Of a DNA stretch of 64,000 nucleotides, positions 51,001 through 62,254 are shown piece by piece; position 1 is the stretch's first letter; every line of letters begins with the position of its first letter. The translations under genes were made by a program, and so were the position numbers. The notes under the pieces were generated by a model. That model saw only the letters and a list, made by a program, of their open reading frames with translations. It had not been told where the DNA came from and searched no databases. This DNA comes from Petrolisthes cinctipes (taxonomy: Eukaryota; Arthropoda; Malacostraca; Decapoda; Porcellanidae), in the NCBI GenBank assembly GCA_033782935.1, contig JAWQEG010002452.1, forward strand, positions 126,501-190,500. Direction: 5' to 3'.

Positions 51001-53700
51001 GTAAGGTTTTCTCCTTACTACCAAGAGACTACTGAATAGAAGCACACACGTGATATATTATACGCATGTTTTGCCGAGCTCGAGAATGTTAAAAATACTG
51101 TACCAGCTTTATAAAACAGTATAGTATTAATGTCTATGAAGATATAACGAGGTGGGTAGACTGGAATGTCAGTGTAATATTACTGTCATGATATGGAGTT
51201 TGAGAAGTAAGCATAATAGCTCTACAGCTTATCCCATTGTAATACAGTATATCACGGATGCATACTCTATAAATTTCCCAATCAACTGTCACCATTACAG
51301 TGTATCAGAACTTCACCAGGTCAATTTCAATAAAATAATCTGGTGTGTTTTATATTATACTGTATGGAGTCTGTTTTGTACAGTTGAGGTCAAATGTTCC
51401 CCTCTTTTCCTCTCATATTTCTCCAATTTGTAAGATATAGTTATAGTATTTGGAAGGAAGGAATTTTGCTGCACTTGTAACAGACTCTGAAGTACAGTAC
51501 AGTACAGTAGGCTGCTCACAGTTGGTGGTACAGTACTGTGATACCATATGTTGTCACCTGATGTGGCAAATAAAAACTCCACTAGACTACAGTACTCTTA
51601 GGTATACCAACATTTTATTCTTAGTGTAAAGGGAAAATTAATTTTATTTCAATGTAGTGGTACAGTGTTGTATAATGTAAGGTAATTTTGTTACAATTCC
51701 AAATACCAAAGTAAAGTACAGTAAAAATAACATTCATGTATTGTCAGAGGTGGTATAAATGGTAGGAGTCCTCTTGCCATATCATTTAGTTATTATCTGG
51801 CAGGTGGCCAAGTGTGAGGTGTCTCCTGTAGCTTCTAGTAGTAATAACAGATAGGGACATAATGTTCCAAATTTTAATTAGAGGTTGTGCAATTGTTCCA
51901 GTTCAAACTTTATCTTTTAGAAAATAAGAATTAACAAAATGTCATTCTATGTTTTATTGGCCATTTTGTACAGCAGTTATCATTTAACATAATGCTTTGG
52001 AATGAAATTGGGTTTGGTCATTTCAATACAATACAGTATATTGCTCCTAATGGAAACACGGGAAATGCTGCTGTGTTTTTCTTTCTGAAGATCTAGCTAA
52101 AGGCTAAATTGTGATGAGTGAACGAGGAAAGAGATTTTAGTCAAACATAGATAGGTCAAGAAAAAATCTCAATGATGGAGGGAGGGAGAAGAAATTTCAG
52201 TGACCAGGAGAATGGATTTTACTGTGACACACCCATAAGGTATTGGGTATGTAGGTTACACCTTGTGATGACACTGATAAGCCCAGGAGAGTCCTGCAAA
52301 TGTCCATCTATATCTCTGTCTGCAAGCCTTGATTGGCAGATGATGAACCATAGTGTGGTTGCCCCATGGGAAGTACACTTTCTTCTATGTTCATTTTACT
52401 GTACTGTATTCTTTACTCCATGTGGCCAGCTCCTCGTAGTGACAAGGAGCCTTTCTGGCTTGATGCTAGTTTCTCCCTTATTATAAGTTATTCTATATTT
52501 TTTCTCCCCAGAAAGCTGATAGTTTCTGGCCTGTCAATTCCATTGCAACAACTTACTGCAGACAAGAAATTTGAATCTGACGAACACAAACATGCAAAGC
52601 AAATATCACAAGGCGGCAGTGTATGACTATGGCGAGCTGCAATGGGTGCACTTTAAATATTATTCTTTACAAACACACTTAACGTACAGTACTCACAATG
52701 GAAATGCAACTGTATTGCAGCCCACCTGCAACACATTACTGCGCAGCGCATCTATACTGAGGAATAAGGCAAGAAGCTGGTTTAATTTTAATGTCCTCAT
52801 TATTACCTTTGAAGGAGCATAAGACACAGTAAAGGCAAAAAATAGTGTCAATTAACCTTTGCATTAGGGAGTTGGAAAGAAATGGGATGAAACTGTGAGT
52901 GTTGCATGTTCTCCTGAGGCTATGAAGGGAGGAATTTTGAGAAAACGTGCAGGACATTGAGGCTTGCACGAGTTCCCAAAGTCATTGTTCACGGCATCCG
53001 GTGGGTTTGCCCGGTTTGGCGTAATGTGCCACCAATTTGTTTGTTTACTCGTTATAATAATTAATGAATAAACAGAACTCGCCTCTGCTAAATTATCCAC
53101 CATAAGGAAGCTAAGTAAATAAACACATTAGTGCCACATTTTGCCAAACACACCGGACGATGTGCTCGTTACTATAATTCCTGTCGGCTCTGTCTCACCT
53201 CCTCTTCCCTCGTGGCCTAAGGGAGTAAGGGGTGGTCTTCTTTTAATTAGACTTTTACCCTCACAACAGTCAATACTACATTTTATATTTTACAACTAAA
53301 GAGCAGTACATGGAAGACAACCTGTAGGAACCTCTGGAGTCTGGTATCTCTTAAAAACACAAATTTCAACCGAAAAACTCGTTGTCCATGTTTCAAAGAT
53401 TCCCCGAGAAGAAAGGTGGAGGCCATATGAACCGGTTATCCACTACTAAAATATAAGAAATCCTCAATACATTAGTACTTTATTTCAATATAATTCAAAT
53501 CAGACAAGAAAGATTTCTGTCAACCTTCGACTTGATAAAACATCGCCATTTCTCCTTATATTAATCCTTATTCCAGCTGTTATATACGTATATCGATTAC
53601 TAACTTACTAATAATGGGAATGAAATAGTTATGCATTATACTAGTAGCACAAATATTATAATTAATGACAGTCCTAGTCGAAGGTTTGAGCAGGTAGTGG
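46791..53700. other. KCTD3 3' end and long gene-poor spacer
   Basis: AATAAA at 47574-47579 would end the KCTD3 transcript about 0.8 kb after its stop. Beyond it I see no supportable exon for about 6 kb. The spacer holds a T-run at 48055-48079, a degenerate tRNA-like word near 49040, and many GTACAGTAC motifs (notably near 51494-51508). Open frames on either strand are short and low in complexity. Confidence 0.45.
47574..47579 (+). promoter_or_regulatory. Probable KCTD3 polyadenylation signal
   Basis: Canonical AATAAA, 784 bases after the KCTD3 stop codon. It is the first strong hexamer after the gene on this strand. Confidence 0.45.
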
Positions 53701-54200
53701 AGCAAGAGGCCAGAGGATCAGCTGGCTCGTGTTTTGATTCTCCTCTCACATTATTATACCATGAATGAGGTAGGTCAGGGTCAACCATTAGTTTTCACAG
53801 CGGCTTTCTAATGCCAATAATGGTTTGGAGGGTAAAGTGACTTGTTGAGAGCAGTATAGTAGAGGTGAAATGCTAAACAAATAAATAAAATACATGGTTG
53901 TCAACTCCCGATTCCTGTCCCTTGCTAGACCAAGATAAGATGTGCTAGTGTTTTCCTAGTTGGTGTTTGAGGTAGTAAGGGTGTGTCCTGGTCCTCTACC
54001 TATTCACACCTAGCATCATAGTACATACAGGTCTTCCCTTGGCCTGGTCCTGGTAGCCTAGGGTCGCCTGTCAAGTCATAATATACATACATCAGTTTCC
54101 CGTCTAGTCCATCCGAGTTTTGACGTCCCACTCGTTGACACATTATTGTTTCCTGACACACATATCAATGGCTTTCCTCGCCTATTATAAGGTAAATACA
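53701..54200 (+). other. Candidate first coding exon(s) of the RNF4-like gene
   Basis: The RNF4-like reading frame enters at 56099 through a 3' splice site in phase 0, so an ATG exon ending in phase 0 is needed upstream. Two candidates fit: ATGAATGAG followed by GTAGGT (53761-53769, A at -3) and an ATG at 54168 encoding MAFLAYYK before GTAAAT (54168-54191). Neither has similarity support. Confidence 0.25.
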
Positions 54201-54292
54201 CTCATTCATGTATTGTAGAGTTTAAAGGCGTACCGGTATTTAATCTGACGTGGATATAATAACTTTCGTAAGAGTCGGTAATAAAAGTTGGA

Positions 54293-54452
54293 ATGTAAAT
54301 GAAACTGGTTAGGCTACTTGATATGTAAATGAAACTATGGTGACTTTGTATGTAAATGAAACTATGGTGACTTTATATGTATGAAACTCTGGGACATTGT
54401 ATGTATGAAACAGGTGACTTGGTATGTATGAAACTCTTGGACTTTGTATGCA
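54293..54452. repeat. Short minisatellite of TATGTAAATGAAACT units
   Basis: Five to six imperfect units of roughly 24-30 bases, each beginning near TATGTA and ending near GACTTTG. The last units have lost the AAT word. Confidence 0.75.
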
Positions 54453-54896
54453 TGTCAAGCAAGTGGTGGAAATGTAAATAAAGAAAAAAAGAGAAAAATA
54501 TAATAGTTTTACCCTCCAAACAGTTTCTACATAGTAAAAAGCTACATTCCTGTTTTCTGATTATTTTTTTTAATCTTTACTCTTATCTATCAGTGCATTG
54601 TAGTGTGTATGTCAGTACTGGATAATGTAGCTGCTGGTGTAATCTGATAATGAGTCATGCCAGGTGTTATTGTTGTTGGCTATGAAATATCATTGATAGA
54701 TTGGATACTGGGTATAATTTTTTGTACTGTAGCCTTTAACTTGATTGAGGCCTGAATTTTATAGTGGTATTAGTACAAATGGTTTGTAGAATACAGTATA
54801 TGAATATGGAAGATAATTTTGAGTGGTGTGATGAGCAGTATGGTAACTGTTTAATTTTGTTACTACAGGGCTGCCTCACCTCTCTATCACCTTTTT

Positions 54897-55209
54897 GGTA
54901 TTTATTGAAAGAATTACCATTTTGTAGCAGTGTTGCCAGATCCGGCTAGGTCCCAGTATTTTGCCCCGGTCATTTCCTGTACTTTACCACGGTTATTTCC
55001 AGGTAGTTTGCCCAGGTTAGGTCCCGGTAGTCTGATGCGGTCTAGGTTAGGTTAGGTAAGGTCAGGCTAATTTCAAAATGCCCCATTCTTGGAAATGGGG
55101 CATTTGCAGAGGAAATGCCATATAAGAAAATAGTCTTAGAATAGTCTAAATAAGTGGGTAATGAAGGTAGAAAAACTACGCAATAACGGTAATTCTTTCA
55201 ATATTTACC
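54897..55209. mobile_element. hAT-like MITE, copy 2
   Basis: 313 bases in the opposite orientation to 39282-39615, with the same terminal repeats and the same interior words (GGTTAGGTTAGG, GGGGCATTTGC). Flanks are ACCTTTTT at 54889-54896 and 55210-55217, a perfect 8-base target duplication. Confidence 0.9.
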
Positions 55210-55749
55210 ACCTTTTTTCCTGCGCTATATGACCTCACTGTTGCGGCGCATAATATCAATCGTTTTTTATCCTTTACTTTACACATATCTCATTTTAACT
55301 TACTCTTCTTCATTTCAACATTTTACTTTTTTTTTCTGGTTCCTTGGAGTAGCTACATCAGTTACTGCTATCGGATATATGATTTTATTTTCTTGGTCTT
55401 TCTTTGACTTGAATGCTTTTTTCTGGAGTATGGTATACTTTTCCTTCATAACAGTTTTTCGCTGAAATTTACATAATTGTGTAAGGTAGCATCATACCTT
55501 GCAAATTTAAAACCATTTCGGTTTTAGATCAAACCATTAATTGTAAGCAAGTCTAAGACTGGAAGGAGATTATTTATGTACCGTACTGCTGTATTCCCTG
55601 CTCATAGCTACCATAACATTGATTCATTTTGCTGATCTGAGACCCCCTCATTCCTCTAAGTCCCTGTTACAATGATTCTGTAGCATGCAAATGTAGTAAA
55701 GACATGTAAAGATTAGGTTTGAAAGATTTGCATGGATGTGTTCCAAGTT

Positions 55750-55868
55750 GTTGTTGTTGAAGTTCCTCAAGCTGTCTGGCCGAACAGCCCTGAGCTCCTG
55801 AGGAAGGCCATGGCCTGAACCGGGCTCTCCCACAGTGCTGTGTTGCATCCCGGACAGGTATCTACAAT
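55750..55868 (-). mobile_element. LINE fragment, copy C, internally deleted
   Basis: About 119 bases of the 3' end of the copy A/B family, starting with the complementary (AAC)n tail. About 90 bases present in copy B between CCCACAGTG and CTGTGTTGC are missing. ATGTGTTCCAAGTT occurs at 55736-55749 and 55867-55880, a 14-base target duplication (its first bases may overlap element sequence). Confidence 0.85.
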
Positions 55869-56098
55869 GTGTTCCAAGTTAGTTACCATATATGATCAGG
55901 TGGCATTAAGACTTGGAGGAATCAATGGGGAGAAAGTGGAGAAAATAAATGGACAGTTTCATATCCCCTTATAGATTCCATATCAGTTGTGGCAAGTGTT
56001 GTGGAGTTTGTATTAGGGTATATGTTGTGTTGGATAAGGCAAACACAGAAATGTATGTTATGCTATGATAGTGGAAGGATATATTTCTTTTCCCACAG

Positions 56099-59000
56099 AC
56101 CAAGTTGCAGTCCCCAACACCAGACCTCAACCACAGCACTCAGTCAGAAACACTGCTGTCTGTGTCCATGAAGGAGGAGATGAAAGAGGAAGCAGAGGAG
56201 GAGGAGGAGGAAGAGGAAGAGGAAAAGTACCATCCTAGTTTGCCTTCGTCTCCCTCCAACACAACGGTCATGCCTCCCAGCTCCCCATACTCATCATTCA
56301 ATCATTCCTACTCCCCCCAGCGGTCCATCTCCCCTCCTTCACCACAGAACCCAGCTTCTGCACTCTTTCCTCCTTTTTCACCTTTAAACTCAACACCACC
56401 ACCATACTGCAATTCCTCTCTATCTTTCAGCTCATCTCAATTGCCTCACAGCCCCCAAAGCCCTCATCGTAGCTCAGGTGCGTCTTCATATGGCTGTTCA
56501 CCATCTCCTTGTAGATCCCCACCCCCACCTCACAGCCCACCAGCTTCCCCTTGCCAGTCACCACCTCCCTCCCCATACACTCCTGGAGATCCCACCTGTA
56601 CCCCTACAGCTTCCAGAAGTACCCCAGTATCCATACCCAGTACCCCTGTCACCCCAAGTCAACCTCCAGATTCACCCCACAGTCAAGAGGATTCCTCTGT
56701 TAATATGTCTTCTGTTCATTTTGCCTCTTCACCCCACCGCAGCCAGTCTTCATCCCAGCCAGCCCCAACTACACCCCCAGAGCAAGAGGTGGTGGACGTC
56801 GAGTCTTACCAACCATGTGTGGTGGATTTAACCCATGAAGAAGACGAGACTGACGAAGTGGATGTGGTGGGGGTTGTGCTCGGAGAACCGTCGGTTATTG
56901 TGAGCATACAAATTACTTTTTAGATAAAGTACTAATTCACATTTCTTGTAGTTGCTCAACCTTTGATCCCTTCTTATCAGAAGAATCAAGAAAAAACTAA
57001 AATGAAAGGTGAAATACTGTACTAATGATGAAACCAAACCAAAATATTACAAACTTTATATATGCTTAGGATTGAAACTTGTACTCCTGTGGTATCTGCT
57101 GAATGTTGTCTATCTATCTATAGCTCCGATGCCTCGTTCCCTCCGGGAACTCCCCCCAAGGGGGTGGCCACGGCAGAAGTGTCTCCAGTTCTCCCTGTTC
57201 CAACACTCCCTCCTTACTTGTTCAAGCCCTACTCTGCCCCTCATGTTTCTCTCCTTTACATACTCTTCCACTCTGTTCTGCCATCTAACCGGTGGTCTGC
57301 CTCTCACACCAGGTCCTACAACTTCACTTCCATACACCTTCTTTACAAATTCCTCGCCTTGCATTCTCTCCACATGTCCATACCATCTCAATGTATTACG
57401 TTTCACTCTCTCAACCACTCCACACTCAATACCAATTGCCTTCTCACTCATACCACATCTCTCATATGCACTCTCATTACTTTCTCCATCCCATCTAGTA
57501 AGTCCACATGCTCCTCTCAAGTAACTCATTTCCACAGCACCTATTCTAGACTGATGAGCCCTACTCCATGTCCATGTCTCCGACGCATATGTCAGTGTCT
57601 ATCTATCTATCTATAGCTCCGACGCCTCGCTCCCTCCGGGAACTCCCCCCAAGGGGGTGGCCACGGCAGAAGTGTCTCCAGTTCTCCCTGTTCCAACACT
57701 CCCTCCTTACTTGGTCCATCCCTACTCTACCCCTCATGTTTCTCTCCTTTACATACTCTTCCACTCTGTTCTGCCATCTGACCGGAGGTCTGCCTCTCAC
57801 ACCAGGTCCCACAACTTCACTTCCATACACCTTCTTTACAAATTCCTCGCCTTGCATTCTCTCCACATGTCCAAACCATCTCAATGTATCACGTTTCACT
57901 CTCTCAACCACTCCACACTCAATGCCAATTGCCTTCTCACTCATACCACATCTCTCATACACACTCTCATTACTTTCTCCATCCCATCTAGTAAGTCCAC
58001 ATGCTCCTCTCAAGTAACTCATTTCCACAGCACCTATTCTAGACTGTTGCGCCCTACTCCATGTCCATGTCTCCGACGCATATGTCAGTGTTGGCAGGAT
58101 TATACTATTTCGTAGTCCCCTTTTCACTTCCATACTCACACTTCTACCTTTCATAATCCTCCCCAGTGATCCTATGACCTGCCTACCCTTCACTGCTCTC
58201 TCCCTAATTTCTCCTTCCATACTTCCATGTTTACACATAACTGTACCCAGGTACTTAAACTCCTTCACTTCCTCCATCCTCTCGCCCCTCAGAGTTATCT
58301 CACACTTCGTCCCAGTTGGTACAGCCACTCTGTAAGGTGTAGCAAAGTCAATCACTTCAGTTTCTGCTCTTTCAAATACCATCACTTTACTTTTATCTAC
58401 ATTCACCTTCAATTTCCTTCGTTTACACACAGACTGAAATTCGTCCACCACTCTCTGTAAATTCCTTCCATGAAGGCAGCATACAACTTCTTACCCTTCC
58501 CAATGTACTTCTCCACTATTGATTTTATTGCAAATATTTGGTCCACACATCCTCTACCCTTTCTGAATCCTCCCTGCTCCTCACTAACTTTATTCCCTGT
58601 TACTTCAATCAGTCTTTCAGTCAGAAATGTTGTAGAAGGCAATTTTAAAAAGTTTGTACCATGATGGTTGAGTGTCCAGCTAGAAAACTTAGCAAATACA
58701 ATGATCTACAATAACATGGTTTTCCAAGACACTTCAACCAAACTGCATATAACTTTATACCAAATTCTGTCTTTTATCTGTGTATGTGGCATCTTTGTGA
58801 AATTTCCTAAACTGTCATTCATCATTATATAATGATAGACAAATAGCGATAAAATTTGGTTCCAAAATCATAATTTGAGTGGAAGGTGACACGATATGTA
58901 GGAATGCATTGAAGCAACTGTACCTAAAGTTATATACATGTATTTGTTCTTACCTTGAGGTGTAGAATAGAGGTAAAGCAACCTAGTGCTTTCTGCTAAT

Positions 59001-62000
59001 TAGTTCATATAAGTTAAAAGCACTGTTATTTTTACAGTACATGGGGACGGAAACGAGACGACCCCGACGTCATAACCAGACTGCGGCCATTGCCAACCTC
59101 CCCCCTCGACCAGAGCGTCCCCGTGCAGCTCATCCTACCTCTAGCACCAGCAGCAACAGCAGCAGCAACTATGCATCTCATAGACCCTCCGAATCTAACA
59201 CATTCAACAGCACATCCACCAACAACACATTTAACTCCTCCAATAATAGTAGTAACACTTTCAATTCCTTAAACAACAATAACTTAAACTTACCGGTGAA
59301 TGTCTCGATTAATAACCAAAACAACAACTTGGACTTTCACAACACAAATTTACTATTTGGAAATTTGCTTGATGAAGATCTTTCTGTGGAGACGGTGGAG
59401 GAATATGGTCCTACTCGTCCCGGTCCCACCCGTCCCAGCCCCCTTTATCCCCTCATGTCAAGGGAGTTACGGCACCCAGCTCGACGTGAGTTTGAAAGAT
59501 TTATAGGACCTATAGCCATTCCTAGTTTCTTTATGTCTGTCTGTCTCTCTCTCTCTCTCTGTTTCTGTTTCCTGGCAATAGCACACCATTTATTTGTTAA
59601 GAGTGTGTTGTTGGCTTGGGTTGTTTGTAGGAATACACACAAAATTGTGTATGGATATTTATAAAATATTTACCAAATGTGAGCCTCGTCACTGGCAACA
59701 AGTGAAAAGATTTATTGGAAAGATCTGGATCTATGATGTTGGACAAATTCAGTTCAAATGCTGCATTTCCTGGCAAACTCTGTTGAAATGTTACTTTATT
59801 AATAATAATGAGGGTAAAATGGTGGTGGTACTGTCTGTAGATCTCCAAACCTTTAGTTGGAGATTCTCTGCCTTATACTTATGGGATGGTTAGTCTTAGC
59901 AGAGGTCTATAGTAATCTCTTTTTATATCACAAGAACAGAAAGTGTCACATTGAGTATATACTGTATAAGTACCGTATATAGAGTATCACTTGGGAAAAC
60001 CAGCACTGGTCACTTTGATGAAGGAGTGGCCTTTTATCCTGGGATAGTGGAATATTAGATCCAACCATTGGTTCAAAGGTCAGTGTATCTGAAATGAATG
60101 CCATCACTGGTTATGCCTCCATTTTGTCCATTATAATACACCCCTTGCCAAAAGCAACTATTTTCCTTAGGGATGAGATAATATATAGCAAATCTCATAG
60201 CCAGAAAACATTAGTGTTACTGCACATATGTATAGCATTACTAAGGTCAGGTTATAAGATTATAAGTTTCTAAGCTGGGGAGTAGACCATTGTAGTGTGA
60301 GGGGGACAAGTTGTTACTCGGCCTTGGCCAACCCTTTTAGGGAGTTTCCTTGAGGGACTAAGACATAATCCTTGTGAATGAAGAATCCATATGTATTAAT
60401 ATTAGGCTTGCAAATACACTGAGTATCAAATTTACTAAGATATCCTTAGATATTATGTTATATGATTTTCATTAATATTAAGTAATACTATACTCCTTTT
60501 ACGCTAACTTGGCCTAGTAGCCACGCCCCCTTGATAGGCCTTGATAGCTGATTGGTTGATTTATAACTGTTCGTGTCGCTTCCCTTACATTGACATTGAA
60601 TATGTTTACATTCTTTTCCTTTCTCTAATATTGATGGAATTTAGGAACATTAAAATATAAATGATTTTTAAGCATCAGTTGCTATGCAGTTCTACAGAAA
60701 GGATGGTAAGCTGGTAAAATTCCTAAATATATATCTTCGGAAGTCGTAGCGAACATCATCACATACACGTTCGGACATAGCCTACTCAATATATCTTTGT
60801 TTTGTAGTCAATATAAACTATTGAGAAGCTGATGGAACAAATAGCAAACAATATCTAGTAAACTACACCATACACACTCTACTTATAGTCCAAGTCCTAA
60901 TATAACTGAAAAAACTCGAAAAATAGATGGGGTATAGTGGGGAGGTTGTAATGCTAGCGGAACAGCTGTCCTGCCCAGGCGCTAGGCGGGAAAATCAACC
61001 ACAGCTCGCTCCACCTGTCGCGGATTTCCATCTGTCACACTCGATAGCAACTTAATTTACAATATATTGCTTATAAATATCTAATATATCATTTCATTAC
61101 GGGAACATAATCGTAACCAAAATAATAACAGATGGTGGAGCAAGCTGTGGTTGATTTTCCCGCCTAGCGCCTGGGCAGGACAGCTGTTCCGCTAGCATTA
61201 CAACCTCCCCACTATACCCCATCTATTTTTCGAGTTTTTTCAGTTATATTAGGACTTGGACTATAAGTAGAGTGTGTATGGTGTAGTTTACTAGATATTG
61301 TTTGCTATTTGTTCCATCAGCTTCTCAATAGTTTATATTGACTACAAAACAAAGATATATTGAGTAGGCTATGTCCGAACGTGTATGTGATGATGTTCGC
61401 TACGACTTCCGAAGATATATATTTAGGAATTTTACCAGCTTACCATCCTTTCTGTAGAACTGCATAGCAACTGATGCTTAAAAATCATTTATATTTTAAT
61501 GTTCCTAAATTCCATCAATATTAGAGAAAGGAAAAGAATGTAAACATATTCAATGTCAATGTAAGGGAAGCGACACGAACAGTTATAAATCAACCAATCA
61601 GCTATCAAGGCCTATCAAGGGGGCGTGGCTACTAGGCCAAGTTAGCGTAAAAGGAATATAGGTATTGCATTCTATTTTAGTACCGGTACTGCTTTTGGTA
61701 AATTATTTTAATTATTTTTTTTTAACTTGTTTTTCTCTTGTACAGATTCTCGCCGCTCTCGGTCACGGTCACCTCAGCCGGATTACAACCGTGATCGTGA
61801 TGCTCCTCGGACCCCAGAATTCTTGCAGGAACTAGATGACCTTCTGGCTGAGATGGAAGGAAGGATGCCACCACCTGCCCCTCCTCCACCTGCCCAACCA
61901 CAGGCATCAGCACCCCAAATCCTCCCTTTGCATCAGCAGCAACCACTCACTGCTGCTCAAATGGTGGCTCAGGAACATTGTAATCGGGTGGCCAACCTGA

Positions 62001-62254
62001 TGGCAACCCAACCTCTGGCAACCCAACCTCTGGCTCCCCCAAGTCCACCTCCTCGGGAACAACCCACAATCTCGTGTATGGTATGCCTAGATTCCCTGGC
62101 AACCATCCAGGCTTCTTCCCGTACCATGTGTTCAACCAACTGTGGACACCTCTTCTGTTCGCCCTGCATAACTGAGGTAGTAAAACAGAAGAAACAATGC
62201 CCAGTGTGTAGAAAGAAACTCACTAAGAAGCAGTACCACCCACTCTTTATATGA
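56099..62254 (+). CDS. RNF4: RNF4-like SUMO-targeted RING E3 ubiquitin ligase (5' exon unresolved)
   Basis: Three in-phase exons are clear: 56099-56899, 59038-59485 and 61746-62254, giving 585 residues plus a missing N-terminal exon. This is about three times the length of human RNF4 (190). The order is an acidic run of ten Glu at about residues 32-41, a long Pro/Ser region, SUMO-interaction motif VVDLTHEEDE near 240 followed by VDVVGVV, a basic RRPRRHNQ patch, a Ser/Asn-rich stretch, an RS-like stretch (SRRSRSRSP), and a C-terminal C3HC4 RING (CMVC, CGHLFCSPC, CPVC) near 527-577. The ending CRKKLTKKQYHPLFI matches the RNF4 C-terminus, which is needed for E2 contact and dimerisation. RNF4 ligases ubiquitinate poly-SUMOylated nuclear proteins. 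The match is convincing at the SIM, basic patch and RING; the rest is lineage-specific. Introns contain LINE copies and a 1.16-kb palindrome. Confidence 0.85.
57110..57598 (-). mobile_element. LINE 3' end with (GATA)n tail, copy 1
   Basis: On the minus strand it encodes VEMSYLRGACGLTRW-like sequence through NTLRWYGHVERMQGEEF, RGRPPVRWQNRVEEY and HFCRGHPLGG, ending GAIDR within the tetranucleotide tail. It stops exactly where the tail of copy 2 begins. It lies in intron 2 of the RNF4-like gene, antisense. Confidence 0.88.
57599..58645 (-). mobile_element. LINE with (GATA)n tail, copy 2, reverse-transcriptase core deleted
   Basis: A longer copy of the same family. The 5' part reads LTERLIEV, SEEQGGFRKGRGCVDQIFA and KKLYAAFM. 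The frame then jumps near 58455-58475 to RVVDEFQSVCKRRKLKVNVDKSKVMVF, FKYLGTVMCKHGSMEGEI, LPTLTYASETWTW and the shared C-terminus. The segment that should carry the catalytic Asp-Asp box is missing, so the copy is inactive. The open frame of 282 codons (57603-58451) is the downstream part. Confidence 0.9.
60494..61655. mobile_element. Large near-perfect foldback element (palindrome)
   Basis: Two arms of about 520 bases (60494-61014 and 61134-61655) read as almost identical inverted copies around a 119-base spacer. Outer ends read CCTTTTACGCTAACTTGG and its complement; inner ends read CACAGCTCGCTCCACC against the complement of CACAGCTTGCTCCACC. No coding capacity was seen. It lies in the last intron of the RNF4-like gene. 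A palindromic assembly artefact is possible, but the arms end cleanly and the spacer is unique. Confidence 0.85.

Noticed and set aside
46740..56120. Splicing of KCTD3 exon 14 (via GAAG/GTACTG) to the exon at 56099, which would fuse KCTD3 and the RNF4-like gene
   Set aside because: The donor would leave phase 1 while the exon at 56099 needs phase 0; the KCTD3 frame also ends naturally 13 bases later.
56478..56831. Second plus-strand frame of 117 codons within the RNF4-like exon
   Set aside because: It is an alternative frame of a C-rich, low-complexity exon and has no splice or family support.
57009..58115. Plus-strand open frames of 149-184 codons, rich in Ser, Pro and His
   Set aside because: They are antisense to the LINE protein, which is clearly recognisable on the minus strand.
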